Source: Synaphobranchus kaupii (taxonomy: Eukaryota > Chordata > Actinopteri > Anguilliformes > Synaphobranchidae). Taken from it: DNA of 64,000 nucleotides. The stretch spans positions 94,469,945 through 94,533,944 of the forward strand of contig CM056376.1 in NCBI GenBank assembly GCA_029718625.1, given 5' to 3'. Below, piece by piece: positions 51,611-63,750 of the stretch; position 1 is the stretch's first letter; every line of letters begins with the position of its first letter. Made by a program: the position numbers and the translations under genes. The notes below the pieces were generated by a model, which saw only the letters and a program-made list of their open reading frames with translations, did not search any database and was not told the DNA's origin.

Positions 51611-52350
51611 TGAACTGAAAGCTGAATGGAACTGGATGAATACAAGTTCTATTAAAAACCATGAACGAGTAGAAAACGCACAAGCTTTACCCATCCAATA
51701 ATTCCTATTGACTTTAAAACAGTTTTTTTTTAAGTGGAATACCATTAATTGTATGGAATCTTTCAAAATGGACAAAGAGGTGGTTGCTAAGGTCTTTCTA
51801 GGTGGTTGCTATGGTCTTACTTGTTGGTTGGTAGGGTCCCTGTTAGTTAATAGGGTGTTACTAGGGGACTGCTTGGCGGTTGCTAGAGTCTTACTAGGTG
51901 GTTGCTAGGGTCTTACTGGGTAGTTGCTAGGGTGTAGTAGCTGGTTGCTAGGGTGATACGAGGTGGTTACTAGCCGGTTGCTAGGATGTAGTAGGTGGTT
52001 GCTATGGTATTACTAGGTGGTTGCTAAGGTGTTACTAAGTGGTTGCTAGGGTCTTACCAGGCGATTGCTAGGCTTTTAATATGTGGTACAATGAAAGCAT
52101 ATCATTTTGCTAGAGTGCATAGGCCTCAGAAGTCGTGTCGTTTCATTTCCTCCAGATTAGTATGAGCATTTCGAACTGAAATAGGCTATATGAACTGAAA
52201 GCTGAATGGAACTGGATGAATACAAGTTCTATTAAAAACCAGGAACGAGTAGAAAACGCACAAGCTTTACCCAGCCAATAATTCCTATTGACTTTAAAAG
52301 AGTTTAAATTTTAAGTGGAATATACCATTAACTGTATGAAATCTTTCATT
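51611..52350. repeat. Minisatellite flanked by 160-bp direct repeats
   Basis: 51775-52080 is a degenerate array of GGTGGTTGCTAGGGTCTTAC units. A block from GAACTGAAAGCTGAATGGAA to about TGGAATC is present on both sides (51615-51770 and 52194-52350), about 93 percent alike by eye. Confidence 0.85.
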
Positions 52351-52589
52351 ACAGTGTATCTAATCAATCTATTGCACTGTAGCCTATTCCATTTGCCATG
52401 TACCGAATGTGATCTCATGTGATGTATCCTGTTTTTGATCAATTTACTACTTTTACTTCAATAGAGACTGTTGACTAAAACACTTTTTTGTATTTGAGAT
52501 AAAAATGCAATTATTCAGCATATTTTCTGTCATTACTAATGTTGTCAGGTGGCACAATTGATAATCGTCAGGTGGTGCGACCAGGTAAA

Positions 52590-54090
52590 ATATTCATTTA
52601 AACCAATAAATAATAGGTTAAAGTGAACAAATGGTTGGTAACTATGATGTGAATAGCTATTGTATTGAATGCATTCATTTGTATATTTGTATAATTATTT
52701 TTCTCTCTTTAAATGTAAAATCAGATACTAAATATATTAAATATCTGACCACTAGGATGCAATAATCTTAAATTATTGTAAATACAAAACACAACCACAA
52801 AATAATAATGTGTTAGGCACTGTAGACACTCTAAAAAATACTTGTCAAAGATTTCACTTAGAATAAATAGTAGGAAAATATATATATTTTTACAAATATT
52901 TGGACATTTTTTGGGCGGTTAAGTTAAAAATACAGTCAAAAAATGTATTTAAATACTTTGAAATGTTATTTAACAAATGAGACTTGTTTAAACACATTGT
53001 TCCAGACTCAAAAATATGCATTACATCCATTTTGAAAAGATTTTTTTAAAATACCTTTTTAGAAGCTTTATATGTAATTGATCCTCAGGCAGATTACACA
53101 AACTAGAGGAAGCCCATTTAGGCCTGAGGGAGTAAAACCCTCCCTAGAAATGAAGTGGACTATGTTAAATTGTCATTTTAATCAACTCAGCAGCAGTTTG
53201 ACAAACAGGGCTGGGAAATTGTTTCTTGTCTGGACCATAACAGGAAATGCCATAAGCACCTATAATGCACCAGAAGGTGCTGTCTTAGACAATACATTTA
53301 CTATATTATACTATACTATTTGCTATATATTGTTCCACAAAACTAAAGCGCTGATTTATTTACAAGAAATGTGGGCTCAACCCAACTCAGTGGCTCTGGT
53401 GAACAACCCCTTAAACTGTAAAATATTGTACCATAATAGCAAGCCTGAAAGACGGGGACCAGAAGCAAATTAAGGTTTTGATAGACTTAACTGATCAAAA
53501 TATTGGCTGCAATGAACACCAGCATACCAAGGGATCTGAGGGAACAAATACCAGCATACCAAGGAGGCCTCAGGTCCATGTTTGGAAGGGCTGATCTTGT
53601 GTATTTTGGAGCTTAGCACAATATAGAAATACAAATGGTTACTTTAATGTAAGCATGGAATTAAAATCAGTGAAACCCACCTGTGTTGCACCTGCTTGTA
53701 TTTTCTTAGAACAAAGACCTTGGCCGTAAAGGTCTTACACTTGCTTTTCAGATGGAAGTGACTGACAGAATAGGGCTATTATCACAATGACTTATTTTGT
53801 CATTGTTTTTTCAGCGATTAAAAAAACTGCAACAATTTTGCTACGACAGTGCAGCAATAATGTTTTATGTTAACCTTAACGTTAGCCATCCGAGTTCAAA
53901 AGAATAACTCCTGCTGACCCTGAAATGTACAGTTTATAGTGCTGAAAAATGTAAGAATAAGCTTGACATATTTAACTACTGAACTGACTACTATGGCGGG
54001 AATAAACAATGTAATATACAATTGTTAACTGTTAACAGTTGCTGTTTTAACCACATTGTAGCCAATAGACCTACTTGTTTTAGTATTGAA
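52590..54090. other. No gene seen
   Basis: AT-rich. An open frame of 131 codons at 53078-53473 matches no family I know and lacks protein-like composition. Confidence 0.4.
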
Positions 54091-54099
54091 CATTGCAAC

Positions 54100-54195
54100 T
54101 AGGGATGCTCCGATCAGGATTTTTTGCGGCCGAAACTGATCACCAATCTTTTTTTTAAAGATTGGCCGATGCCGATACCGATTTATTTTATTATT
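54100..54195. mobile_element. Fragment of a dispersed DNA repeat
   Basis: GGGATGCTCCGATCAGGATT followed by GGCCGATGCCGATACCGAT resembles a common fish repeat, possibly a hAT-type end. Too short to classify. Confidence 0.35.
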
Positions 54196-54534
54196 ATAAT
54201 TATTTTATTTTTTTAAATAAAATGCAAAAAGAATATTTAAGGATTATAATGATTTATTGACAAATTCACTCTAAATTAAAAAAGTAAAATGAACAATCCA
54301 ACAAGATTTTTGTATCTGAGCTAATAGTAAAAAATCAGTTATATAGGGATCAAATCAGTTATTAGGGGATTTTGAATAAAATATGGGAGCATGTTAGTGA
54401 GTGTGATTACACACCTGTAAAGCTTTTGACACAAGAAAGTGAACAAAATCATAAATATTTCCAGACGGGTGAAGACATTGCAAGCGTAGCTGCGCCTAAT
54501 CTGTGGAACGCCGTTTGGGCCAAAACCTGTATTT

Positions 54535-54665
54535 AGTCGTCCGCGTTAAGACGTCAAATTCGTTCGTCCTTAAGACGTCCATTTTGGACGTCTACGTCTT
54601 AAGACGACAGAAAATACCGTGTTAACACGTCCATTTTGAACGTCTTAAGGCGTTTAAAATTGGGT
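54535..54665. repeat. Palindromic TTAAGACGTC cluster
   Basis: TTAAGACGTC or its complement GACGTCTTAA-like words occur at least four times within 130 bases, with an inverted core CTTAAGACGTCCATTTTGGA / CGTCTTAAGACG. Probably a small MITE. Confidence 0.5.
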
Positions 54666-54669
54666 GCTA

Positions 54670-56400
54670 CCACTTCATCAGTTTCTGAGGGGAAACCCTT
54701 CATACAATAATTGCAAGAGAGAAAACAATTCCCTACTCAACCTACCTTGTATGAATTGAGGTTAAGAAATAATATTGATTGAATTGGGCTTAAGAAATAA
54801 TATTGATTTACGGTGACATTATTAACATCTGCATTTTTTGTAGGCTACTGGTTACTCATTGAGGAATAACTGTAGCTTGTATACAGTACAATATCATAGC
54901 TACTGGACATATTCATCTAATGTGGTGTGTTCGCCTAAGTGCCCACTAGATGGCAGTATTAGAGCACAAATGGCAACCTGTTGAATTTTGAGTAGATTGG
55001 GGGAAAAGAAAGAATTTGGTGTTCTGCAAGCCGTTGATTTCGTAAACTGGTTAAGATACTTTCTGATTAATGGCGAAATTTTTAGTGCAGCCAATGGGTA
55101 TTTTTTAATGTAATGGTGGTGTGAATTATATTTTACATTGTGGCTATAAATGTTCAAATCCCCACTTTGACCACCTGTTGTGATTTTATTAATTAAAGGA
55201 GGCTATAATTGGACAAAGTTTCACTGTCGCCATGATTCCTTCCTTTCCCATGTCCTAAATGCCTACGGGTGATAACCTAGTTAGCCTACTGTTTTTGTTC
55301 AGTAATTGTGCCTATAATTAGGCTATATAAGTTTTTTAGACAACGTGTGCGTTACACACACGTTTGAGTATTTTTGTTGTATTCCTTGTGATTTAGATCT
55401 AAAATAGAAACTTTCCATAATTTGTGGATAATAATCCCTTTGTTGAATATTGGTAACAATCGCATTCGTGAAGAATATTGGCGATTAGAATACTCTCCCC
55501 ACCTCCACTCCAACTCCTCTCCTACCCGGAAATATGCACAACTGCCTGAACAAAGTATTTGCATGTACAGTAGGCTATCCAATGTACATGGCATTGCGGT
55601 TTGCGTCGAGACATTAATTAATATGTAGGCATCAATACGTAATTAAGATGGAATCAGCGAAATTAGATTAAAACACAAAGATCCGTTTCCGGGGCACGGA
55701 TTAGAGGAGTGGTAGTGGAGGATGAAAGGTGGCATTTTTCGACTATTGGGACGCACCCTAGATTCCTTATAAATCTCTCCTTCCAACTTTTCCTTGATCC
55801 CCATGACGTTTTCTGGCGAGGTCAAGGAAAAGTCGCAAGGAAAGTTAAAATGAGCTATTTTTTGAATATTCGAATGCAGCCTATGTCTCAAACTTGCCAC
55901 TCCGTTAGAACCGCGATTTCCGCATCCTTCTGCTCTTTAACACCATTCAAAATCGTAAGCTACCATATTTTTGAACCTTAAACATTTAACTGTTAAATCG
56001 GTAACTGGTCCATTACAGAATTGGAGGACATTTTCTGTCCCACCCATGAAATTTCAACTAATCCATGCACAAAATACTAAAACATGCATTTTTTGTGTAA
56101 ATTATACTTGTCCTGAGACAAAATGTAAATATAGTTAAATGGTTAGAAAAAATGGTTCCAAAATATTATTTTAAATAGGCTACCAAATAACTCTCGAGCA
56201 CCCCGTAAATTGGCATTTTTCTCTTGTCCCGCCTTCTTGATGACTAAATTGCATGTCAAATCTAACAGTTAAAATAAGTTTAAAATCTACTTTTTTGGTA
56301 TGATTTTGTTGATATATGTCTATTGAAATTGTTAAAACACTTTGTTTAATCATCAACATATTTTAAATAATAGTAATTATACATTGACGTTGTGTCCCAC
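54670..56400. other. No gene seen
   Basis: No family-level match for the short open frames here. No repeats with clear ends. Confidence 0.4.
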
Positions 56401-56406
56401 AACATG

Positions 56407-57293
56407 CGCGCAACCCTGTTACCGACACCTATTTAGCCTGGCACAGGAAGAGAAAAACAGTGAGTCACATGACACAGAGGAAATTACATCATCAAGCCAT
56501 TTTCTAACACCATGGGTAGACGAAAGATAAGTCCTCTCTTCTATTTTTCATATTTTTCCAATCTTTTCAGCCTTGATTGAGTGTGTCACTCTAACCAACG
56601 CAACCCTGTTACTCATATTATCAGAATAAGACAAATTAATTTAAGTTTTCTTTTTTTATTTATATAACTAAGTTTGTCCTTGACCTTGACAGTAACATTA
56701 CATTCCACAGCTAACATCTTTTCCTGAGATAAAGCTAACATTAGCATTGAGTTGCAACCCTGTTACCATAATTAGAGTAACAGGGTTGCATTACTGTAAC
56801 AGACATGTTTATCGTTCATGGAAAAGATATATAAAATATCATTAAACAACATTCCTGTGGTCCTGTGTATTTATTTGTCACATTTATATCATGATCTACA
56901 ATTAAAAGTAATGTACTCATTCAACCCTGTTACTTTGCGTAACCCTGTTACCATATAATTTTTATTAAAATAATCTTAAATGATTTTCTCAGCTCACGAG
57001 GGTTTAACCTATTGTCCTTTTAATACTTTCAATGATTATATGCATAATGTATTTGAGGAAATATTTGAAAATAAATACTGAAATTAGTAAAAAAAAACCT
57101 TGTGTGACTATTGAAAAGTTGGGCTAGATAGATTTCAAAAGTTGCTTAAATTAATATAAGTCAAGTCTTATCTGAAATTAAATGAGTATTCAATGTGAAA
57201 GTGACTTTTTTTACTTATTGGTAAAGGATTTATTAAACAATATTTTAAAATATACTTTTTCAGGTTCCTGAGTATTGGTAACAGGGTTGCGCC
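56407..57293. repeat. Scattered GCAACCCTGTTAC motif, both strands
   Basis: Copies at about 56407, 56599, 56753, 56777 (reverse), 56921, 56938 and 57277 (reverse). Flanking sequence is unrelated AT-rich DNA, so this is not a tandem array. Confidence 0.75.
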
Positions 57294-57579
57294 AAGCATA
57301 GCACACTTGTTCCGCGATTGGCTGTTAGATTGTTAGATTGAACGCTGATCATATTATTTGCTTTGCTAGTTTGTGTTTGTTCCGCGATTGGCTGTTTCCT
57401 AGATTGTTAGATTGACTAGGCTGTTAGTTTTGTGTTATTGTACTTTTTAACTGGTAGTCCTTATTGATCCGTGCTTGCGAAGTGTCTCACACAGCTGTTA
57501 ACCACTTGCAATCAGCTGTGTGCATTTCAAAAGACGTCTGGAAGAGCGACACTAGTGTCGCTCCGTCCCAGTTTATGTG

Positions 57580-57630
57580 TGTTCTCCCTCTCCCTGTCCC
57601 TCTCCCTGTCCCTCTCCCTATCCCTGTCTG
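57580..57630. repeat. Short CTCCCTGTCC tandem repeat
   Basis: About four copies of a 12-bp CTCTCCCTGTCC unit at the 5' part of the L2. Confidence 0.8.
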
Positions 57631-57699
57631 CTCTCTTCCTTTTAGAACCCGCTTCCGACAACGTGGCCCTCCACGGCGACGCAACCCGTCCAACCTCCG

Positions 57700-58717
57700 C
57701 TACCCCTCGCTGACTCCCTGCGACGTGAACTTCACCGTCGCGGGGGGGGCTCTGGAACTGCCAGTCTGCCACACGGAAAGCAGACTTCATCTCCGGCTAT
57801 GCCTCCTTCCTGTCCCTCCAGTTTCTCGCCCTCACCGAAACCTGGATCACACCGGACAACACGGCAACTCCCGCTGCCCTCTCCTCCTCCTTCTCCTTCT
57901 CTCACACCCCCCCGGCCATCTGGTCGCGGAGGTGGTACTGGTTTGCTACTGTCCCCCTCATGGTCATTCTCTGTTCTCCCCCTCTCTGATATAGCTATTA
58001 CTAGTTTTGAATACCACTCTGTGTTAATCAACCACCCTATTAATCTGTACATTATAGTTGTTTATCGCCCCTCCAGGTCCCCTGGGGTGCTTCCTCGATG
58101 AGCTCGACACCCTGCTCAGCTCCTTCCCAGAGGATGGCACCCCGCTGATCCTCCTGGGAGACTTCAACATCCATCTGGATGCCTCCCAGTCTGCAGCCTT
58201 CCTACCACTTCTCCGCTCCTTTGACCTCACCCTCCAACCCTCCCCCCCAACCCACAAGGCTGGCAACCTCCTAGACCTGGTCTTCCAGAGGAACAGCCCC
58301 TGCTCTGATCTCACTGTTACCCCTCTCCATACCTCTGATCACCACTTCATTTCTTTCTCTCTTCCTCTTGCTCCACACCCGCCCCCCCCCCTCCCCCCAC
58401 CCCCACTGTCTCTGTCCGCCGTAACCTCTGCTCCCTCTCACCCTCCTCTCTTGCTCCCTGTGTCACTGCTTCCCTCCCCCCTCTCAAATCCTTCTCTCAA
58501 CTCCCCATCGACTCTGCATCTGACACCCTGCTCACAGCTCTCTCCACATCACTTAACTCTCTCTGCCCTCTTGTCTCTAGGCCCACACGGTCATCTCCTC
58601 CCTGCCCGTGGATGTCCGATGCCCTGCGCACCTCCAGGGCCGGTCTTCGCGCAGCAGAGAGGATGTGGAGGAAATCCAGAGACGCATCAGACCTCTCCTC
58701 CTACCAGTCTCTCCTAG
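57700..58717 (+). pseudogene. L2 endonuclease, frameshifted
   Basis: 57700-58060 is decayed (Leu-Trp-like start, [10 protein letters not shown] can be read across frames). 58058-58717 is open: [60 protein letters not shown]. These are the standard endonuclease blocks. Confidence 0.8.
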
Positions 58718-59650
58718 CAGCGTTCTCTACTGCAGTCACCGCTGCTAAGGTAACTTACTATCACACTAAAATTCACAAATACAGTTCTAACCCCCGTCAA
58801 TTGTTCTCCATCTTCTCCTCCCTCCTCAGCAAAACCCCTCCTGCTCCTCAATCCTCGTTCACTGCAGACGACTTCGCAGATTTCTTTGATGAGAAGATCG
58901 CAGACATCCGCAGTTCCTTCAGCCCCTCAGCCCCTCTCTCTATGCCCCCCCCCTGTTCCCCCACTCCCCCTCCCCTCACGGACACTGTTTTCCACTCTCC
59001 CCCTCTCTCTACCCCTTCTGTGTCCCCCTGCTTCTCCACCTTTTCTCCCCTGTCTGATACCGATGTATCCCACCTCCTAATCTCCCATCGCCCCACTACC
59101 TGTGCCCTCGACCCTATCCCTTCATCTCTCCTCCAGGCAATCACCCCAGATATCCTCCCGTTTGTGACCTCTCTGGTGAACTCCTCCCTGACCTCTGGCT
59201 GCTTCCCCTCATCCTTCAAGAGAGCCCACATCACCCCGATCCTGAAAAAACCCACGCTGGACCCCTCCAACATCCAAAACTACAGACCGGTATCTCTTCT
59301 TCCTTTTCTTTCCAAAACTATTGAACGTGCTGTTTCTAACCAACTGTCTTCTTTCCTTACCCAGAACAAACTACTAGACCCCCACCAGTCCGGCTTCAGA
59401 CCTGGCCACTCAACGGAGACCGCACTCCTCTCCGTCAGCGAGATGCTTCACGCAGCTCGGACAGCCTCCCTCTCCTCTGTGCTAATACTCCTAGACCTCT
59501 CTGCCGCCTTCGACACCGTAGATCACTCCATCCTCCTGTCGTCCCTGTCTGCAGCGGGGATCGGCGGCTCGGCCCTGGCCTGGATTGAGTCCTACCTCTC
59601 GGAGCGCTCCTTCCAGGTTGCCTGGGCTGGTAAAGTATCGGCACCCCCGT
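58612..59650 (+). pseudogene. L2 linker and reverse transcriptase core
   Basis: RAAERMWRKSRDASDLSSY, then the domain with FADFFDEKIADIR, then RT blocks [38 protein letters not shown] and [19 protein letters not shown] with the palm A-box Asp present. The frame is lost at about 59640; the open frame runs on to 59769 but is not LINE-like after that. Confidence 0.85.
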
Positions 59651-60304
59651 CCTCTTACCACAGGAGTCCCCCAGGGCTCAGTCCTTGGCCCCCTCCTTTT
59701 CTCCACCTACACCAAATCCCTTGGCCCTGTTATCACTGCTCATGGTCTTTCTTACCACTGCTATGCTGACGATACTCAACTCTTTCTCTCCTTCTCACCC
59801 TCTGACACTCAGGTGTCAGCCCGCATCTCCGCTTGCCTGAGAGACATCCAGAGCTGGATGGACAACCACCATCTGAAGCTCAATCCAGGCAAGACTGAGC
59901 TCATTTACATTCCTGCTCTAACCTCTCCCCCTCTCAATCTCTCCATTTCCCTAGGGGACTCTCCACTCACCCCAACGCCCTGTGCCAGGAACCTCGGAGT
60001 GGTGATGGACAACAGACTGTCCCTCTCCGAGAACATTGCAGTGGTAACCCGGGCGTGCAGGGTTCTTCCTGTACAACATCAGGAGAATCCGCCCTTTCCT
60101 CACCACCCACTCAACCCAGCTCCTGGTCCAAGCGATGGTGCTGTCCCGCCTAGACTACTGCAACTCTCTCCTGGCTGGCCTGCCAGCATCGGCCATCAGA
60201 CCCCTTCAGCTTATCCAGAACGCAGCAGCGCGCCTGGTCTTCAACCTCCCCCGACACTCCCATGTCACCCCCCCTGCTCATTGACCTCCACTGGCTACCT
60301 GTGA
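59640..60304 (+). pseudogene. L2 RT palm and thumb, shifted frame
   Basis: [35 protein letters not shown] with the YADD box, NHHLKLNPGKTELIYIP, NLGVVMDNRLSLSENIA. The frame is lost again near 60060 after VVTRACR. Confidence 0.85.
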
Positions 60305-60600
60305 TGGCTCGCATCAAATTCAAAACATTGGTGCTCGCCTTCCAGGCAGTCCGAGGATCAGCCCCTCCATACCTCCAAAAGCTCATCAGACCCTACACAC
60401 CTACCAGATCCCTGCGTTCAGCCTCCTCAGGACGACTGGTACCCCCCCCCACTTCATACTAGCACCCGGTCTCGACGTCTGTCTGTTCTGGCCCCACGGT
60501 GGTGGAATGAGCTCCCCGTGGAGGTCAGAACAACAGAAAGTCTGACCGCCTTCAAGCGCAGATTGAAGACTCACCTCTTTAAGCTGCACCTCTCTCCACC
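60262..60600 (+). pseudogene. L2 ORF2 C-terminal end
   Basis: LIDLHWLPVMARIKFKTLVL, APPYLQKLIRPYTP, RSASSGRLVPP; further blocks WWNELPVEVRTTESLTAFKR follow in another frame to about 60600, where the 3' UTR starts. Confidence 0.78.
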
Positions 60601-60785
60601 CCTCCCTACCTCCTTGTGACCTCCCTTGATTATGTTCTATAAATGCTTGTTTAAGTGGTTGTAGCTTCTAGTTTAATACTTGTAAGGTTACTTATTGGCT
60701 TACTGTTGTGCACACCAATGATTGATATCGTGTGGTCCCCCACCCCCCCCCCACCCCCAAAAAAAAATAAAAATAAATATATATA

Positions 60786-60831
60786 CACTACTCACAAAAA
60801 GTTAGGGATATTTGGCTTTCGGGTGAAATTT
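60786..60831 (+). repeat. Tc1 terminal inverted repeat, left
   Basis: CACTACTCACAAAAAGTTAG followed by GGATATTTGGCTTTCGGG; pairs with 62271-62316. Confidence 0.93.
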
Positions 60832-60989
60832 ATGGAAAATGTAAGTTCACGCTACAGTGATATTATACGTATCATGAAAGTAGGGCATTTAAGTAGAAGC
60901 ATGCAATGGTGATTTCCTCATCTCAAACAATTTATTGAAACAAAAGCCAACAACAGTGGTGGGTATACCACAACAAAAATGTCAATGTC

Positions 60990-62018
60990 TCAATAACTTG
61001 TCATGTGCCCTTGAGCATCAATTACAGCTTGACAACGACGTCTCATGCTGTTCACAAGTCGACTTATTGTCTGCTGAGGCATGGCATCCCACTCTTCTTG
61101 AAGGGCGGCCCTCAGGTCATTGAGGTTCTGGGGTACAGAGTTACGAGCCTCTACACGGTGAGTCAGCTGATCCCATAGGTTTTCTATGGGATTCAGGTCT
61201 GGAGAAAGTGCAGGCCACTCCATTTGAGGTACCCCAGTCTCCAGCAGCCTTTCCCTAATGATGCGACCTCGATGAGCTGGAGCATTGTCGTCCATGAAGA
61301 TGAAATTAGGCCTGTGTTGTTCATGCAGGGGCACAATGACTGGATTAATGATGTTATTCAGGTAGTATGGGCTTGTCACTGTACCATTCACAAAGTGTAG
61401 GGCAGTTCTGTATTGACTAGACACACCTGCCCACACTGTAACACCGCCACCACCAAAGGGTCGTCTGGTGACAACAGTGGCTGATGCATAGCGCTCTCCT
61501 TGACGTCTCCAACATCGTTGGGGGCCATCATTTCTGCTCAACGTGAATCGACTTTCATCAGAGAACAGCACTGAGGCCCACTGGTCCCTCGTCCAGCGTA
61601 AATGCTCCCTGGCCCATGCAAGACGATGACGCCTGTGCCTGGTGGTGTGGTCAGGTACCCTTGCAGGTCGTCTAGCACGCAGACCACGCTGATGTAAACG
61701 GTTTCGAATGGTCTGACGTGACACTTGGGTGCCTCTCACCTCCCTTAAATGTGCCTGGAGTTGAGTGGCATTCATCATCCGGTTCCGCAGGGCACTGTTC
61801 ACAATGAAGCGGTCATCAGTGTGGGATGTGGCCAAAGGACGTCCACTTCTATGCCTTTCTGTGACTCTTCCAGTCTCTCTGTATCTCTGTTGCAACCTGC
61901 TGATGACACTCTGTGACACTCTAAGCTCAGTGGCCACTTCCCTCTGAGAACATCCTGTTTGAAGCCTCGCAATGGCGCGGTACTGTTGATCAATTGTTAG
62001 GTGTCGTCTTGGTCTCAT
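60990..62018 (-). CDS. Tc1 transposase, DD34E, full-length
   Basis: 342 residues from the ATG at 62018 (the open frame continues upstream to 62102, but [14 protein letters not shown] is the usual start). An N-terminal pair of helix-turn-helix domains (about 1-110: [39 protein letters not shown]), then the DDE core: [17 protein letters not shown] and [12 protein letters not shown]. There are 34 residues between the second Asp and the Glu. No stop or frameshift. The enzyme would excise and insert the element at TA sites. Confidence 0.95.
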   Translation of the reverse strand: MRPRRHLTIDQQYRAIARLQTGCSQREVATELRVSQSVISRLQQRYRETGRVTERHRSGRPLATSHTDDRFIVNSALRNRMMNATQLQAHLREVRGTQVSRQTIRNRLHQRGLRARRPARVPDHTTRHRRHRLAWAREHLRWTRDQWASVLFSDESRFTLSRNDGPQRCWRRQGERYASATVVTRRPFGGGGVTVWAGVSSQYRTALHFVNGTVTSPYYLNNIINPVIVPLHEQHRPNFIFMDDNAPAHRGRIIRERLLETGVPQMEWPALSPDLNPIENLWDQLTHRVEARNSVPQNLNDLRAALQEEWDAMPQQTISRLVNSMRRRCQAVIDAQGHMTSY

Positions 62019-62270
62019 GATGTCAAAATGTGAACAGCATGATGAAGAGGACTGTTTAAATACCAATTCTAATTGAACCAGGAAATTTATTGGTCGATTC
62101 ATGGATCAAACACCTGTTGTGAATTTTGCCGTTCAGCTCCTTGTTAGAGAACAGCAAGTTGTGCAAAAAGTACTGAAACATTGAATAGTTGGACATGTGC
62201 ATTCAAAAGTTTAGAGAAGGTCAAATTAATTTCACCTGTAAAGGTTATAGTGCATTTTAGGTTCATCCTG

Positions 62271-62316
62271 AAATTTCACCCGAAAGCCGAATATCCCTAA
62301 CTTTTTGTGAGTAGTG
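62271..62316 (-). repeat. Tc1 terminal inverted repeat, right
   Basis: Complement of the left repeat with one mismatch (TTCGG versus TTTGG). Confidence 0.93.
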
Positions 62317-62490
62317 TATATATATATATATATATAATCATACTGACTGCGCCCGGTGTTTGAATTCGTATTTACCTTTTAGGGTTGTTTTTAACGCACT
62401 TGTTTCAGGTTGGAAAATGCACTAATGTACGTCGCTCTGGATAAGAGCGTCTGCCAAATGTCTAAAATGTAAATGTAAAATGTAAATGTA
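62317..62490 (+). mobile_element. L2 3' end, continued after the Tc1 insertion
   Basis: ACGTCGCTCTGGATAAGAGC and GTCTGCCAAATG then TGTAAATG repeats, the L2 tail. Confidence 0.85.
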
Positions 62491-62499
62491 AACAACAAA

Positions 62500-63750
62500 T
62501 AAAACATCTCATAAAAAGTGTACCTTTGATGCCTGAGCTGGACGAATAAAATTATTTGATGATTTATTACCTGTTTTTCTTAAATACATAACAGAAAATT
62601 ATCAAATAAAGGGTCAATTTTTCAAAAGTGTTGATGCCTAAATTGTCCTCCAATTCTGGAATGACAATTGACTTAACTTTGATGTTATGATTATGTTTAC
62701 GTTAATCTTAAACTGTAAGCACCAGATAATTTAAAACGCTGGAAATTCAAAAAATGTGAAAGAAAAATGATTCTGGTATAAGATTACGTAATGATAAAGT
62801 ATATAGTATAGCTATTAATAAATGTTGGATATCGGTGTTTAAAATGTGTTTCCAGTACCGCTTTCGCCCCGCCTCCAACATTTTTCGTATTTAATAAAAG
62901 AACGTTTTTTGTCAAAATGCTGACGTCATACGTGGTACTGTCACAAAAATGTCATCAATGCGCACCAGGGCCACGTTCAATCTGAAAACGGTGTGCACCG
63001 TTTTACTACGGTTTCCGGGTTGAACGACATGTTTCCTCGAAACGGTGTGGAACGGGCTCTGAGGTACGTTTTCTCTCGTTTGGTGGGTGTGTCAGAGGTG
63101 TTACCCAATCAGCAGCGACGTGTATATAAACCCCGCCGTATTAAAAAGGCAATGCTTGCGTAACACAACAGGGTGTTCAACGCACCACCGTTTCCGTTTA
63201 AGGGTGATTATTTGATTTCGGGCACTTTCATGTCCCTGGGATATATTTTTAAGAAAAAAAATGTTTTTCCTGTTATGTCATCATTGCTTAGTATGATTAA
63301 TGACTTCCTCTATACTTCATTATTCTTTTGGAATAATTTATTTTTTTATCTACTTTTATACTGTTTTATGTTGGAATTTCACCATTTTCACCTTGTCCCC
63401 AACACAGCGTTTTGATGTTTGGTCTTGTAATTCTCTAGAAAAAAAATTAAAAATCATATAATTTTTAGTATGTATTACTATAATTACAGTTGAATCAATG
63501 ATTTCCTTTCAAATATTTAACTTAAGTACAATTTGTAACTTTTTTTAATACAAAATATGTATGTCCCTTGATATCGCTGTCATCACTGCCACATCAAAAA
63601 ATTGCAGGACAATAAAGTTTTGTCAAAGTCTGTTGCTTTGGTAACCGTGGCAATCTGTAGTGACACTGGGGCACATGGCTGTCAAAGAGGAAGATTGAGA
63701 TTTTGATCACCAGAAATGTATGAAATTTTCACATTTATACTTATTAGTAG
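62500..63750. other. No gene seen
   Basis: AT-rich. 62960-63200 has a GC-richer block with GAAACGGTGTGGAACGGG, a reverse-related AAAACGGTGTGCACCGTTTT and TATATAAACCCC; probably a decayed repeat, not classified. Confidence 0.4.

Larger units (their letters stand above)
57540..60785 (+). mobile_element. L2-clade LINE, second subfamily, decayed
   Basis: Endonuclease, linker, RT and 3' part run in order with several frameshifts. The 3' UTR is interrupted by the Tc1 at 60786-62316 and resumes at 62317-62490 (GTACGTCGCTCTGGATAAGAG, then TGTAAATG repeats). The 5' edge is approximate. Confidence 0.85.
60786..62316 (-). mobile_element. Tc1 transposon, apparently intact, inside an L2
   Basis: 46-bp terminal inverted repeats (60786-60831 and 62271-62316) start CACTACTCACAAAAAGTTAG and differ by one base. 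TA flanks both ends within a TATA run. Length is 1531 bp. The transposase ORF is complete. The insertion splits the L2 3' UTR. Confidence 0.95.

Noticed and set aside
53078..53473. 131-codon open frame
   Set aside because: Single frame with no family resemblance, no splice context and AT-rich codon use expected by chance.
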